DNA of 64,000 bases from Fraxinus americana (lineage: Eukaryota; Streptophyta; Magnoliopsida; Lamiales; Oleaceae). The stretch lies in assembly GCA_035079005.1 (NCBI GenBank), contig CM068715.1, positions 29,776,277 through 29,840,276 of the forward strand, given 5' to 3'. Under the pieces are notes generated by a model, which was not told the DNA's origin, did no database searches, and saw only the letters and a list, made by a program, of their open reading frames with translations. Below, piece by piece: positions 30,543 through 42,483 of the stretch; position 1 is the stretch's first letter; each line of letters opens with the position of its first letter. The position numbers and the translations under genes are program-made.

Positions 30543-33500
30543 CAAAGACTATGTAAAGAGATCGAATGTAAAGCTACTGGTTTAATCAAATTTTTTATGC
30601 ATTTACTTGTTCTAGCTCTAGACAGCGCCACATATAACTATCCATGGGAAAAAAAACATTCTTCATTAGTATCTATGTTAGACACAGAATATCGCATTTC
30701 TTCAGAAATCATATTTGACAATCTCTCACTTTCTTCTACATTTATATCGTATGGAACAAATTTATAGTCGTTAATATTCTTTCCTAAAGGTTCAATGAAG
30801 GAACTTATGTATTTGATTGCTTTTAATTCAGCATCGTTATAAGACAAACCATCTCTCATGTAATCCTCAAACATGTAAGTCTTAAATTTTTCCCAAAGAG
30901 AACATGGGTTATTTGGTGAACACAATAAGAGTACGGTAGCAAAAAGTCTACGTAATGAGGTAGGCATTTGATATGTAATCGCTTCTGCTAAATAAAGTTC
31001 AAAACTATTATCCTCATTTAATAAGCCATGCAAGAGAGCTGCTTCACAAAAAGATGCTACTTGAAGATCATTAACTCTTTTCAAGCTATTAAATGATGTT
31101 GGACCTCGAATGTGATTAAGCAATATTCGTAAGTAATATCGTTCACCCTCAAGCGGATTTGCTGTAACAACTCGACCTATTATATTTTTTTGTTTTCTAC
31201 GAGTCCAAATTTGACTTTAAGAATTTCATACAAAATGAATAGGAAAATCCCTGTATAAAATAGTTCTAGCTAGTTCATTGTAAATATTCATTCGAAAGAA
31301 TTCTGTTAACATGGTTCGCTGAACATAATCCCTAGAGATAACGGATGGTAAACTTTCAAAATCCCTAAACGTAACTAATTGATAGTCTTCTAAATGTAGT
31401 TGTAATGAATTGACAGCTGTGAAGTTTTCAGCTAAAAGGAATCCATAAATTCTTCATGCTGCCTCTGGCGGAGATATCCAACGAGCTGTTTGATACCTTG
31501 AAATTTCGTCACATTCAATATCTTTCTCATTAGCATTTATCAAAAAACTTATTCTGTCATGGCCTTTGTAAACATATTTGTATAAATACTTGACAACTTT
31601 TATGATCGAACAAATTTCAACGTTAATATGACAATCGTACTTACCTAATAAATAAGGATTATAAGGTACAATCCATCTATTGTCCAAAATGGATCCCCTG
31701 ACCTTTGCACATTCACCAGTATTTCGTCGTCTATAAATTGGGTAAGAGCTGTCATTTATAGTTGTAATTGTAACGAATTCTCTAGGGTATTTATTTTTGC
31801 AAGTTCTGTCTTGTTGCATACAAATATTATTAGGATTTAATGATCCACACGGACCATGCATCATGAGTTTTATAACATGGGAACGCAAATATGGGAAATC
31901 ACTTTCGTTTGGGATCTCACAGGAAACAATTCTGTCAATTGAAGATGTACAATTGTTTTTTGAACTTTTATTCACAATTAATATAAAGTGAGAATGTGGG
32001 AGGCCTCTTTTTTGGAATTCTATGACATATATGTAAGCAACTACTGTGCCAAATATATGTTTTTTGAACAAATCATTTTTCAATTCTTCTAACTTAGATC
32101 TAAAGATTCGTGCTATTAAGTCAGGCCTATTTTGGCTCTCATCAATGTGGTGTAATTCCTGTTTAATTTCAGGCCAATTAGGATTACATGTTATTGTTAG
32201 AAATATATCAGGTTTAACAAAACGTTGAACTAAAGACATAGCATCCATATATCTTTTTTTATTATCTCTAGGGCCTTCAGTAAAAGATGAAGGCAAAACA
32301 ATTTTACGACCGGTGTTGGAACTTCTAGACTCATCCATCTCAACACTATCAACAATTCCTTGATAGAGCTCGGCTCTTATATGGGCTTGATTATTTCGAA
32401 AATAATCTAAACAAGAAGTTTCTATCTTTATGTACATGTCAACTATATACTATTGTAAGAGACGACCATCATGAAGTAGAATAGAGTTACTTGTATTTCT
32501 AATCTGAAGTTTATAAAAATAGTACTCGCGGCATGACACAGTTAAACGTTTACGTTTTTCTTCAAACCTGCAAAATAATACAAATATAACAAGACTATAA
32601 ATTGTAAGTAATTAGCTGAAGCTAAAAAATGCAGAATTATGAAAAACTGAACAGAGCATGAACCTGCGTTTTCTTTTTCAATAAACTCGGTAGCTGAACT
32701 AACACTATGGATATCATTAACATTTTCATTAAAAATCGAAATGTTAGATTTTAGTGTGTCAAAATATTCAATACCCTCATGCCATCCAGGCTCATCGAAT
32801 GGGAATAACAAAGGGTACTGAAGCGGATCATAACACCCAAAATAGTAATGGACTTTATGTGCATGACCAGAATGACAATAAATAAATATATCTCGAACAT
32901 CTGCGTTTGGATCTTCATCAACCCAAATTGCTGCAACTTGAGAAGCTGATGGCGTGTTAAATACTCGTTGGTCAAGACCAGGGTCACAACGTACTTGTAT
33001 TTTATATGTTTCTAAAGCTTCTATGTTGTTCAGTGAGCGAGAAAATTCCGCATAAGGATTAATTTTTAAAATATTTATTAAGTTTTGTAATAATTGTTCA
33101 CTAAATTTGCATGAACTTTGAAGACGATTTTGTAATTCATGTTCAGTATCAAAAAATTATAATTGTAAAAAAGATGGTTTTCCATCAGTGGGGAATAAAT
33201 TATTTAAGTAATGATAGATTTGACCTTGAACTCTAAAAGTGTAAATCCCTTTATTCATCATGCACAAGTCTTTATCATATTTTACACCAAACGATGTGAA
33301 TGCAAAGTGATTATTATAGCTTCTAAAAATAGTTATAAAATGTAGTGACTCATTCGTGCTTGATGTATACAAATGAAAAAGTTCATTAGGTACAGTGTTA
33401 TCGTGTAATCTAATTTTTCCATTAGAACAACAAAGGCCATTGCTTTCTCTATAAAATTTCTTTGCACCACAAAAACAACAAATTGTAGGGGGGTTCAATA

Positions 33501-34139
33501 CATAAGAGTCACTAAGTACTAGTTGTATCTCAAATCCTATGACATCTGTGTTATACATTGTAGTTGTAAGGAAATCAGGATTAGCATTTGATTCGGAAAT
33601 ACCTGACGCAATAATAAAAAAAAATTAAACAAATGAAGACATGACTGGACTGTAAAGGGATGTAGTAAATTGTTGTTCTGAAATGAACATGCCAAATAAT
33701 AAAATATTTGCGATTAATTTATACCTTCATTCAAAAGATGGAATAGATGTAGGAGGTAATTCTTCTATAGTACAATTTGTGTCACTGCACCGATCAGCTG
33801 GACAGAATACAAACCATAAAATATTATTAAAAACTAACAAATGTAGGTTTATCTTAACCTCGAACAATAATAATGTTAAAAAATACACTAAAGAAAATAG
33901 CACAATAAGTAAAATGTGTGAAAATGTATTTCATGATAATATAACTTGCCTTGTATTTGTGAAATTCTTTTGGATTTCAATAATTGAGATCTAGATGGTC
34001 GATCTAGTTCCTTGCATTTTGCATACATTTGTCGACATCTTTCATTGCGAGCATCTTTCTTCGTCATCGTCCAACTAACATTTGGAACATCTCTGTTACT
34101 TTCTTTGTTACCATCCATGTGCAAAAGGCTGGCGTTCAA
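30543..34139 (-). pseudogene. Helitron RepHel: zinc finger, HUH initiator, truncated helicase
   Basis: The gene runs leftward in several exons. The first (34139-33955) ends at a GC-type donor (AAG/GCAAGT). A small exon lies near 33800-33730, then 33600-33160 holds a zinc-finger region (ICCFCGAKKFY, LCCSNGKI). After a stop at 33160 comes the N-terminal Helitron block (CHSGHAHKVHYYFG, FPFDEPGW). The initiator domain (32437-31454) has LFLTITCNPNWPE-type sequence, the two-histidine motif GLPHSHFILI and the tyrosine motif KYLYKYVYKG. The linker follows to 30638, then LYVALSRART (helicase motif VI) at 30628-30598. Helicase motifs I-V are deleted. Stops near 33160, 32447, 31452 and 31215 add damage. 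Confidence 0.9.
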
Positions 34140-35785
34140 CCTTTTTTAAATAGCAATTGTCTATGAGATTTATAATAAGAACTGGTGACAAAAGATGTTC
34201 AAAAGAAACAAAAAACATTGAAAGTAAAAATAACATTGTTAAACATTGAAAAACAAGATTTCTACACATGAACTAATAATGATTGTCCATTAGCTATCAT
34301 GTTGTGCGAAGTCCATCGACTGATGATATGTGGCAATCAGATGATTCAGATCCTATGCATGGGAAAAATAAAAGAATGAATCAATTAAGTAGATAGGCCA
34401 AAAATGTGTGATTTAGGAAGTAAAAAAAGTCACTAAACAAAATATGCATAATGGGAAATGAATACTAAATCTATTCTCGATAAACAATTCTCTATAGTGC
34501 ATAATGGGAAATCAAAATCAGGCTATTCTGCAGAAATCATAGTCATAGACAGAGCAAAGAGATGAACCAACAAATAGTGCAAAACTATCAAAACAAAAGA
34601 TAACAACCAAAATTATGAATACAAGCAATTCCTTTTTCAGGCTTTTGACATATCAGGCCACATATTTTATCTTTCCTTCATATAGAATGGACAAACGTGT
34701 CCAATTCTTCTATGAACCATTTTATCAAACAACTATTATGATCTAGTGCATTTATATTTTAAGAAATCAGGCTCTGTATAGTTCCAAACAAAAGCATTAG
34801 GTTCATACCAACACTTAGCACAGAAACAAAACTATCAACAACATGCAGTTCATCAATAGATAAAGATGCCAACTTTGAAAGAATTGTAAGGGGTAATTCA
34901 TGCCCATTGAATACTATAAAGAAAAATGATTTCAAGACTAAAAGAAACTAACTCCTTACCTGGGTCCACAATGACAGAGCTCGTGATGCTACCTCACCTG
35001 ACCACTCCTTCGAACCTTATTATGTTTGAAGATCTGAGAATATATGAATGATCAACAGAGAATCCACCAACCATCGCCACTAAATGAATCCTTCCTTTAT
35101 AATTTTTTTGCATTATGCATGTAAAGATCAGAAACCAATATAATACACAAATCAAGCAAATTAATTCTTCTGTGTGGTGGACAGGACAAATACATATATA
35201 TAACTCAATTTGCTATACAATAATTCCCAGAACTTTACTGCTCTTATCCAAATGCCAAGATCAATGCAGAAGAAAGGGAAAATATGCGAAAAGGGATCCA
35301 TTAAATCAAGACTGATTTTCACAGAAAATTTGCCAAAAACCACTATGAAGAAATTAGCAGCAACTAAAATGAAAAGTTGAGGATTATTGTAGTGTAATTA
35401 ATAATTCTGTACAAAGATTTGTTTTTTTATCTTTTATAAAACATATAAACCAAAGAATTTGTAACATAATATACAATAAAATAACTGACCATGAATTCAA
35501 AAACATGGCAGGATAGAAACCGGCTATATATAATAATAACTGCAACTGAAAGTTGAGAGGCGAAAGATTACTGTAGAGTAATCAATACTGATTGTGTCAA
35601 GATTTTTCTTCAAATCATAAATTCAAAGCATAATACATAATATCTAAAGGGTTACAAAATAAAAAATTCATGAATTCAAAACCATTACCATCAGATCAGA
35701 TCATAGCAACAAAGAATCGTCTTTTTGAGAGAAAATTTAACGAGAGATATAGAGATGTTCGAGAATATACCAGTTAGTGGCACCA
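34140..35785. other. Upstream Helitron sequence
   Basis: This is AT-rich DNA between the first RepHel exon and the 5' terminus, probably leader introns and promoter. No coding similarity is recognised. Confidence 0.45.
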
Positions 35786-35915
35786 AATTCTGCTCGACCC
35801 TCTACAATCAACATAGAGAACCTGAATTAGGTTCAAAGCAAAAGCAAGATCGTTGATTTTTTTTTTTTCCAAATTATGCTTGACCCTCTACAATCAATAG
35901 AGAGAACATGAATTA
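35786..35915. repeat. Direct tandem duplication in the Helitron leader
   Basis: CCAAATTCTGCTCGACCCTC...AACCTGAATTA (from about 35785) recurs as CCAAATTATGCTTGACCCTC...AACATGAATTA (from about 35869). The period is about 84 bases, with a T-run between. On the minus strand it would lie in the 5' leader. Confidence 0.7.
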
Positions 35916-36159
35916 TGGCAAAAAGTACCTTTCAGGCGTCGGTGGCAGAGGCAGTGGCAAACAAAATCAGGAGGAATTAGGGCGGACAGCTGAAGCGCGA
36001 GAAAGCTAGGGAATGAAAACAAATGGGGAAATGCATAAACTACGTAGTTTTGGTTGACGAGAGGAGAAGCCAACACCTATCCATGAAAAACTGGCTTTTT
36101 TAGTATAGTTAGGATTAGGAAATAGGTATTAACTAATCAATAACAGATCATCAATACAT

Positions 36160-36600
36160 CAGCAGGAAAAATGTTTAGAAAGTGATAGGAAAAAAGTGAC
36201 AAACATTATAAAGAGGTACAAAAATTCCAAAAAGTGAAACATTCAAAAAATGACAAAACACTAATCAAAACCTCAGATTCAGTTTAATAAAGTGACAGAA
36301 ATTAAAAAAATAACGACTAAAAAAAGTGACAAAACACCAATCAAAACTTTGGAATCAATTCAATAAAGTGGCAGAAATTTTAAAAAATGATAAAAACTCA
36401 AAAAAGTGACAACATTCAAAAAGCGACGAAACCCAGATCATTTTTTTAGGTGAATTGTATCACTGTTAATAAAAGTGACATTGTATCACTTTTTAATAAA
36501 AAGGTAAGTGTAATGTCACTTTTAATATCACTTTTTAATAAATAAATAAAAAAAGAGGACATACAATATCACTTTCGTAAAAACGTGGCGTGAAGTACTG
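36160..36600. repeat. A-tract/GTGAC interspersed repeat, cluster 2
   Basis: This has the same motif as 1020-1560, with shared linkers (AAAAAGTGACAACATTCAAAA occurs in nearly the same form at about 1456 and 36403). It lies just outside the inferred Helitron 5' end and about 330 bases left of the gypsy element. Phrases such as CACTAATCAAAACCTC / CACCAATCAAAACTTT repeat inside it. Confidence 0.75.
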
Positions 36601-36933
36601 TAGGATAATTGTTTCAATATCGAATACCAGATTTATAGACTGGATACTGTATAATAAACTGTACATATAACAAATCCAACGATTTGTTGATTGCAGCAAA
36701 AATAACAAGTAATTTAAATAATTACAAAAAAATCAATATGCAAATCGAGTAAGAACAATTAAAACAGTATAACACTTTTAACCCGAGGCCTATGTCAAAC
36801 ACAGTTTCCTTAAAACAGATTCGCTCTCTCACCATACGTGCATGAGGATAGTACGAGCGTCTGCTTCGGAACCAGTAAAATTCGAGCACAACAGAACAAG
36901 AACGAAAAATGCAGAGAAACAGGAACTGTGTAT

Positions 36934-37556
36934 TGACGCCGGGCAGAATAGTGATTATTCTGCAGGCTAGTTCTACCAGCAAATTCACAGGGAAGAACAC
37001 AAGATTAACGCCAAAAAAACACAGAGAAAACGTCTCTGAAGTTTAGAGAATTTTATTATATCACGCAATAATGAAAATAAGTCCACAAGCCGGACTTTAT
37101 AGCTGAAATCCGAATTTTACCAAAAATGGCAAAATTCCAAAAATCACGCCAAACGAAAATATGGAATAAAATAAGTATTCTGCAAAAAATATAGCCCAAA
37201 TCGGGTTAAAAATCATCTCCTAACGTGCAATCGAAATATTACCAAAAATAGCAAAAAATAACTTAAAATAGCAATTCGGAAGGGAAAACAGCTAAATTTG
37301 AGGATGAAAACGGCACACACCGAGCATAGCTGGGTGGCCACGACGTGCGCGCCGAAACGAGCTTTCCGGATTGTGGTCATGATCGCGATTCTGAAAACCG
37401 TAGCCAAAGTTATGGCCAAATTACCGAAACACGACTTAATTGCCAAAGTTACGCGATCACTTGCCATCCTTGCCCCGATCTGCCAACTCGTGATACCTTA
37501 GAGCCATTAACGTGTTATCTGACAACTCAGCATCTGACTCGGACCCTCCTGCATCA
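36934..37556 (-). repeat. Gypsy 3' LTR
   Basis: This differs from 41861-42483 at about nine positions by eye (about 1.4 percent) with no length change. That indicates a recent insertion. Confidence 0.95.
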
Positions 37557-37635
37557 GTCGCTCCAAGTTGGAAAGAACTCGTCCTCGAGTTCGGGGTAGT
37601 GTCATCAGAATCCATAAAACAAGGACTGAGGTGTT

Positions 37636-37974
37636 TCACATTAAAGAATCAGAGGTCCTCAAGTGACTTGGAAGACGCAACCTGTAAGCATTATCGTTGA
37701 TCTTCTGTAGTACCTCACAAAGCCCAATCTTCCGATCCTTAAGCTTATTATACTCACCAACAGGGAAACGATCACGCGTTAAAACAGCCCAGACAAAATC
37801 ACCAACATCAAAAAGAACCTGACGACGATGACTGTCAACCCGAGCTTTGTACTTGGTATTGTTCTCATGAATTGCCAACTTCACTTGCTCATGGATACCC
37901 CGAAGATGCTCTGCCATCTCATCTGCCTTAAGACTGAAACGTCCTACGCGTGGGATAGGGGCCAAATCCAGCAC
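37636..37974 (-). pseudogene. Gypsy integrase C-terminal region
   Basis: The frame contains the GPY/F-side sequence typical of gypsy integrase tails: a helical AEHLRGIHEQVKLAI segment, KYKARVDSHRRQVLFDVGDF, then a KIGLCEVLQKINDNAYRL block. In another frame further left the FNVKHLSPC-type ending follows. A frameshift near 37640 separates them. No clear chromodomain is visible. Confidence 0.75.
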
Positions 37975-38088
37975 CCATATGGGTTCTGACCATAGATAAT
38001 CCGAAATGGACTGAAGCCAGTGGTTCTGTTTGTCGTCCTGTTATAGGCAAATTCTGCTTGAGGTAACACTAAATCCCACTGCTTCGGC

Positions 38089-38924
38089 TTAGTTCACGCG
38101 AAGCAAGCGCAAAAGATTGCCCAAGCTCCGATTCACTACTTCAGTCTGACCATCGGTTTGGGGGTGATAGGCGCTGCTAAAATTCAGCTGTGTCCCCAGC
38201 CGTCCCCACAAACTCTTCCAGAAGTGACTGATGAACTTGGTATCACGATCTGAAGTAATAGATCTAGGAATACCATGTAAACGCACAATCTCCCGAAAAT
38301 AAAGGTAGGCAATCCGAGTAGCATCCATAGTCTTCCTGCAAGCTACAAAATGGGCCATCTTTGAAAATCTGTCCACCACAACAAGGATAGAATCCGCGGC
38401 TCGTTGGGTACGGGTAAGCCCAACACAAAATCCATGCTGACATCACACCACGGAGCTTCAGGAACAGGTAAGGGAGTGTACAGGCCAGCATTGGTGAGAA
38501 CTCCTTTAGACCGCTGACAAATATAACAACGGTTCACATAATGCGCAACATCACTGGTCAACTTGGGCCAATAAAAGTCAGAAGAGATAAGGGCCAATGT
38601 CTTATCTCGGCCAAAGTGCCCCTCATTGTGAAGTTCACTGATAATTTGCTGCCTCAATGAACAATCTGGAATGCACAACTGTAATCCACGAAACAGATAG
38701 CCATTATGCAAAACAAAATCATGACGATGACCGTTAGTTACCTCTTGAAATATACTGCCGAAGGAAGGATCATCTGCATACATATCTGGAAAAGTCTCAA
38801 AGCCTATAACTCTGGTACTAATAGTGGTGAGGAGCATAGTACGACGGCTCAATGCATCTGCGACGCGATTTAGGCTCCCTGCTTGGTGCTTGAGTGTAAA
38901 GGTGAACTCCTGCAAGTACACCAC
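38089..38924 (-). pseudogene. Gypsy RNase H end and integrase
   Basis: The reading begins with the RNase H tail (AGSLNRVADALSRR). It then has the HHCC module (HNEGHFGRDKTLALI, CYICQRSKG; about 38640-38515), the catalytic region (MDFVLGLP near 38430), TSDRDTKFISHFW near 38255 and SAYHPQTDGQTEVVNRSL near 38155. A frameshift near 38380 divides it into two frames; a stop follows at 38089. Confidence 0.85.
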
Positions 38925-39026
38925 CCACTTGGCGTGTCGTCTACTCAGCTTATGTTGACCATTAATGTACTTCAGGGCCTCATGATCAGTAAATAGAATA
39001 AACTCCCTCTGTACCAGATAGTGACA

Positions 39027-40340
39027 CTAATGCTTTAGGGACTGAACTATGGCATAGAACTCTAGGTCATAGGTGGAATAGTTTTTCTTGGATCCCGAGA
39101 GCTTCTCGCTGAAGAAAGCAATCGGCCGCCCTGACTGACTCAGAACACCTCCAATGCCAACGCCTATTGCATCACAATTGACCTCGAATACCTTGTCAAA
39201 ATCAGGGAGTGCCAAGACAGGTGCTTCGGTCATCTTCTGTTTGACTAACTGAAAGCTGGCTTCTGCTTCCTCAGACCATGTGAATTCACGACCCTTAAGA
39301 CATTTTGTTATAGGAGCAATCAAAGTACTAAAGTTTCTGATGAACCGCCGATAGAATGATGCTAACCCATGGAAGCTCCTGACATCGTGTAAGTTTCTGG
39401 GTTTAGGCCATTCCAAGACTGCATCTATCTTTGACTGATCTGCATGAACACCATCAGTAGACACAACAAAACCAAGGAAAGTTACAGAAGTAGTGAAAAA
39501 TGAACACTTCTTCTGATTAACAAATAAGCATTCCCTTCTCAGCATCTCAAAAACAGCGCGAAGATGATCAAAGTGTGAGGCCCGCGTCGGACTATAAATG
39601 AGGATATCGTCGAAATAAACCACGACGAATTTTTCCATAAAAGGTCGCAAGACCTGGTGCATAAACCGCATGAACGTACTGGGAGCATTGGATAGCCCAA
39701 AAGGCATGATCATCCACTCATATAAACCGTGTTGCGTTTTAAAGGCTGTCTTCCATTCATGTCCAGGCTTTATTTGGATATGGTGGTATCCATTTTTCAG
39801 GTCAATCTTTGAGAAGATCGTGGAGCCGGATAATTGATCCAACATATCATCCAGACGGGGAATTGGAAACCTGTACTTTATTGCTCGACTGTCAACACAT
39901 ATACGCCATGAACCGTCTTTCTTCGGCACAAGCAACGCAGGGACTGCACAAGGGCTCATGCTTTCACGAATATAACCTCTCTCCAATAACTCCACCACTT
40001 GCCACTGTAACTCTTCAACCTCCTTGGGACTGAGGTGATATGCAGGTCGATTAGGTAAGCTCAATCCTGGAACAAGATCAATCTGATGCTGAATATCCCT
40101 CATAGGCGGTAGTTCAGGAAGAAGGACCTCTGGTATAAGGTCAGCGAATTCCACTAGTAGTTGTTGCACCTCTGCCAGTAACTCAGATTCCACTAACATC
40201 ACTGCACTATCCTCGCAAGGCAGTAGAGCATATACCACATCCCCATGCTCAACCTCTTCTAAAAATCTGGACATAGAAAGTAGATTAGTGTTGTTCACTA
40301 CCGGAGTAGGAGAGGGCCCTTCACGCCGGGGTGCCAACAC
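39027..40340 (-). CDS. Gypsy reverse transcriptase and RNase H
   Basis: The 437-codon frame has VPALLVPKKDGSWRICVDSR near residue 135, the catalytic YFDDILIYS (about 39615-39590), LGFVVSTDGVHAD, and the RNase H start with VNCDAIGVGIGGVLSQ. It ends at a stop at 39027 (IVQSLKH). The rest of RNase H is readable beyond the stop. It synthesises cDNA and removes RNA from the hybrid. Confidence 0.9.
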   Translation of the reverse strand: MLAPRREGPSPTPVVNNTNLLSMSRFLEEVEHGDVVYALLPCEDSAVMLVESELLAEVQQLLVEFADLIPEVLLPELPPMRDIQHQIDLVPGLSLPNRPAYHLSPKEVEELQWQVVELLERGYIRESMSPCAVPALLVPKKDGSWRICVDSRAIKYRFPIPRLDDMLDQLSGSTIFSKIDLKNGYHHIQIKPGHEWKTAFKTQHGLYEWMIMPFGLSNAPSTFMRFMHQVLRPFMEKFVVVYFDDILIYSPTRASHFDHLRAVFEMLRRECLFVNQKKCSFFTTSVTFLGFVVSTDGVHADQSKIDAVLEWPKPRNLHDVRSFHGLASFYRRFIRNFSTLIAPITKCLKGREFTWSEEAEASFQLVKQKMTEAPVLALPDFDKVFEVNCDAIGVGIGGVLSQSGRPIAFFSEKLSGSKKNYSTYDLEFYAIVQSLKH

Positions 40341-40510
40341 AATCTTTTTTCTCTTGATGCTAAGGGAGTATGTATTTTTCCGTCCATAATGGATAACACT
40401 GCGTCATATTGCCAAAGCCGACCCAACAATACATGGCATACATCCATTGACACAACACCACACCAAGTATTATCAAAATATTTGCTACCAATTGAAAAAG
40501 AGACAAGACA

Positions 40511-41713
40511 TCACCTATCTACGGTTACCTCACTGCCTTTATTCAGCCACGACAACTTGTATGGTTTGGGATGACGATCAGTTTTTAACTGCAATTTCTG
40601 GACTGCCTCATCGGATACTACATTCTCACAACTGCCACTGTCAATGATCATTTTGCAGACTTTATCAGTAACTGTGCAGGTCGTGTGGAAAATATTGGTC
40701 CTCAACCAATCGTCTGCTGAATCGTCCCTGGGAGTCAATAAACTCTTACGAACCACCAAAGTCTCATGGCCATCTCCATACAGCACATCATCAATATCAT
40801 CATCGTCATACATAGCCTCTCCAATCTCCTCAGTCTCATCTACCACGTCCTCCTCAATCAATAAATTTTTCCCCTTTTGACTAGCAAGCTTCCTGCAATC
40901 AGTAGCCCTATGCCCTTGTTCACCACAACGAAAACACTTAATAGAAGAATTAGAATTACCCTGCGGTATCTGTTGGACGGGACGGGAATCCTGAGGGCGA
41001 ACTGGTCGATTGTTCTGATCGTTCCTGAGAACTGGCCTCCTGTTCTGCTGTTTTTCAACAGCAAGTGCACGCTGATATGCTTCCGACACAGTCCACAGTG
41101 AGTGAATGCTGAGGACATCCTGCAAGGGTTGGCGCAACCCTCCCAAGTACCATACTACCATCTCTTCCTCCGTCTCATATAAGTCATTCCGGGCGACCAA
41201 TTGGTAAAACTCCTCTGTGTAATCATCAACTGATCTCAAACCCTGCTTCAACGTAAGAAGTCGTTGAAATAAGGTTTGAGTATAACCGAAGGGAAGAAAG
41301 TGACCCTTCATCTTTTTCTTCATCTTCTCCCAATCAGCAATCTTGGATTTTCCCTGCCTATCCCGTGAACGCCTCAACTGTTCCCACCAGGCAGACGCCC
41401 TGCCCTTGAGTTTGATGGCAACCAATTTTACCTTCACACGATCCGGCACTTCCTTGTAATCAAAGATACGTTCCACTTCATTTATCCAGTCGATAAATCC
41501 CTCAGTCTGTAACGTACCAGAAAATTCGGGCAGATCCACGCGAAAATCGAGATCCCTATAACGCTCCTCCCGACCACGGTGCTCCCGAAATAGATCACGT
41601 TGGTGGTAGGGATTTTCAAAAACAGCAGAATCAGACTCGGGATCGAAGATCTCATGGTCCTCCAAATCGCGCGCCGCGAGGCGCTGGGTTAACTCTGCAA
41701 CTTGCCTCTGCAA
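40511..41713 (-). CDS. Gypsy gag and protease
   Basis: The 400-codon frame has the retrotransposon gag core (DWINEVERIFDYKEVPD, WEQLRRSRDRQGK), a CCHC zinc knuckle (CFRCGEQGHRATDC, about 40940-40895) and an aspartic protease start (MIIDSGSCENVVS, about 40655-40615). The frame is also open upstream of 41713 towards the primer site, with a GRGRGRRG stretch, so the true start may lie further right. It ends at a TGA at 40511. Confidence 0.9.
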   Translation of the reverse strand: MQRQVAELTQRLAARDLEDHEIFDPESDSAVFENPYHQRDLFREHRGREERYRDLDFRVDLPEFSGTLQTEGFIDWINEVERIFDYKEVPDRVKVKLVAIKLKGRASAWWEQLRRSRDRQGKSKIADWEKMKKKMKGHFLPFGYTQTLFQRLLTLKQGLRSVDDYTEEFYQLVARNDLYETEEEMVVWYLGGLRQPLQDVLSIHSLWTVSEAYQRALAVEKQQNRRPVLRNDQNNRPVRPQDSRPVQQIPQGNSNSSIKCFRCGEQGHRATDCRKLASQKGKNLLIEEDVVDETEEIGEAMYDDDDIDDVLYGDGHETLVVRKSLLTPRDDSADDWLRTNIFHTTCTVTDKVCKMIIDSGSCENVVSDEAVQKLQLKTDRHPKPYKLSWLNKGSEVTVDR

Positions 41714-41860
41714 ATCTTCAATCGTGGCATCCTGAATATTACAATCACGGTGTTGGACTTCCTCAATCGGAACCTGCCCACGTCGACCACGACCACGTCC
41801 TCCAGCTATTGGAACTGATGAAATCTCACCCAGGAAGAAGATTGAAGCTCTGATACCAAC

Positions 41861-42483
41861 TGACGCCGGGCAGAATAGTGATTATTCTGCAGGCTAGTTC
41901 TACCAGCAAATTCACAGGGAAGAACACAAGATTAACGCCAAAAAAACACAGAGAAAACGTCTCTGAAGTTTAGAGAATTTTATTATATCACGCAATAATG
42001 AAAATAAGTCCACAAGCCGGACTTTATAGTCGAAATCCGAATTTTACCAAAAATGGCAAAATTCCAAAAATCACGCCAAACGAAAATATGGAATAAAATA
42101 AGTATTCTGTAAAAAATATAGCCCAAATCGGGTTAAAAATCATCTCCTAACGTGCAATCGAAATATTACCAAAAATAGCAAAAAATAACTTAAAATAGCA
42201 ATTCGGAAGGGAAAACAGCTGAATTTGAGGATGAAAACGGCACACACCGAGCATAGCTCGGTGGCCACGCCGTGCGAGCCGAAACGAGCTTTCCGGATTG
42301 TGGTCATGATCGCGATTCTGATAACCGTAGCCAAAGTTATGGCCAAATTACCGAAACACGACTTAATTGCCAAAGTTACGCGATCACTTGTCATCCTTGC
42401 CCCGATCTGCCAACTCGTGATACCTTAGAGCCATTAACGTGTTATCTGACAACTCAGCATCTGACTCGGACCCTCCTGCATCA
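41861..42483 (-). repeat. Gypsy 5' LTR
   Basis: This LTR is followed on its inner side by the tRNA-Met primer site. It would hold the promoter for the leftward transcript. Confidence 0.95.

Larger units (their letters stand above)
25286..36110 (-). mobile_element. Decayed Helitron carrying captured gene fragments
   Basis: On the minus strand the 5' end near 36110 reads AACTATACTAAAAAAGCC, close to the TCTATACTA-type start of plant Helitrons. The 3' side has a GC-rich hairpin (CCGTG-TTG-CACGG, 25300-25312) followed 10-12 bases later by TTTAG then T, a degenerate CTAG/T terminus. Inside are a replication-initiator/helicase gene (30543-34139) and fragments of other genes in both orientations. 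Helitrons move by rolling-circle replication and commonly capture genes. Both boundaries are inferred from degenerate termini, and the RPA-like gene just outside could also belong to it. Confidence 0.6.
36934..42483 (-). mobile_element. Ty3/gypsy LTR retrotransposon, young but mutated
   Basis: The two LTRs are 623 bases each (TGACGCC...GCATCA). Flanks are TGTAT on the left and TGTAC on the right, a target duplication with one mismatch. The primer site complementary to initiator tRNA-Met (TGGTATCAGAGC on the minus strand, 41858-41847) adjoins the right LTR, so the element reads leftward. Order is gag, protease, reverse transcriptase/RNase H, integrase, as in Ty3/gypsy. A stop near 40511, frameshifts near 40400, 38380 and 37640 and stops near 39027 and 38089 disable the polyprotein. 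No chromodomain was recognised. Confidence 0.95.
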
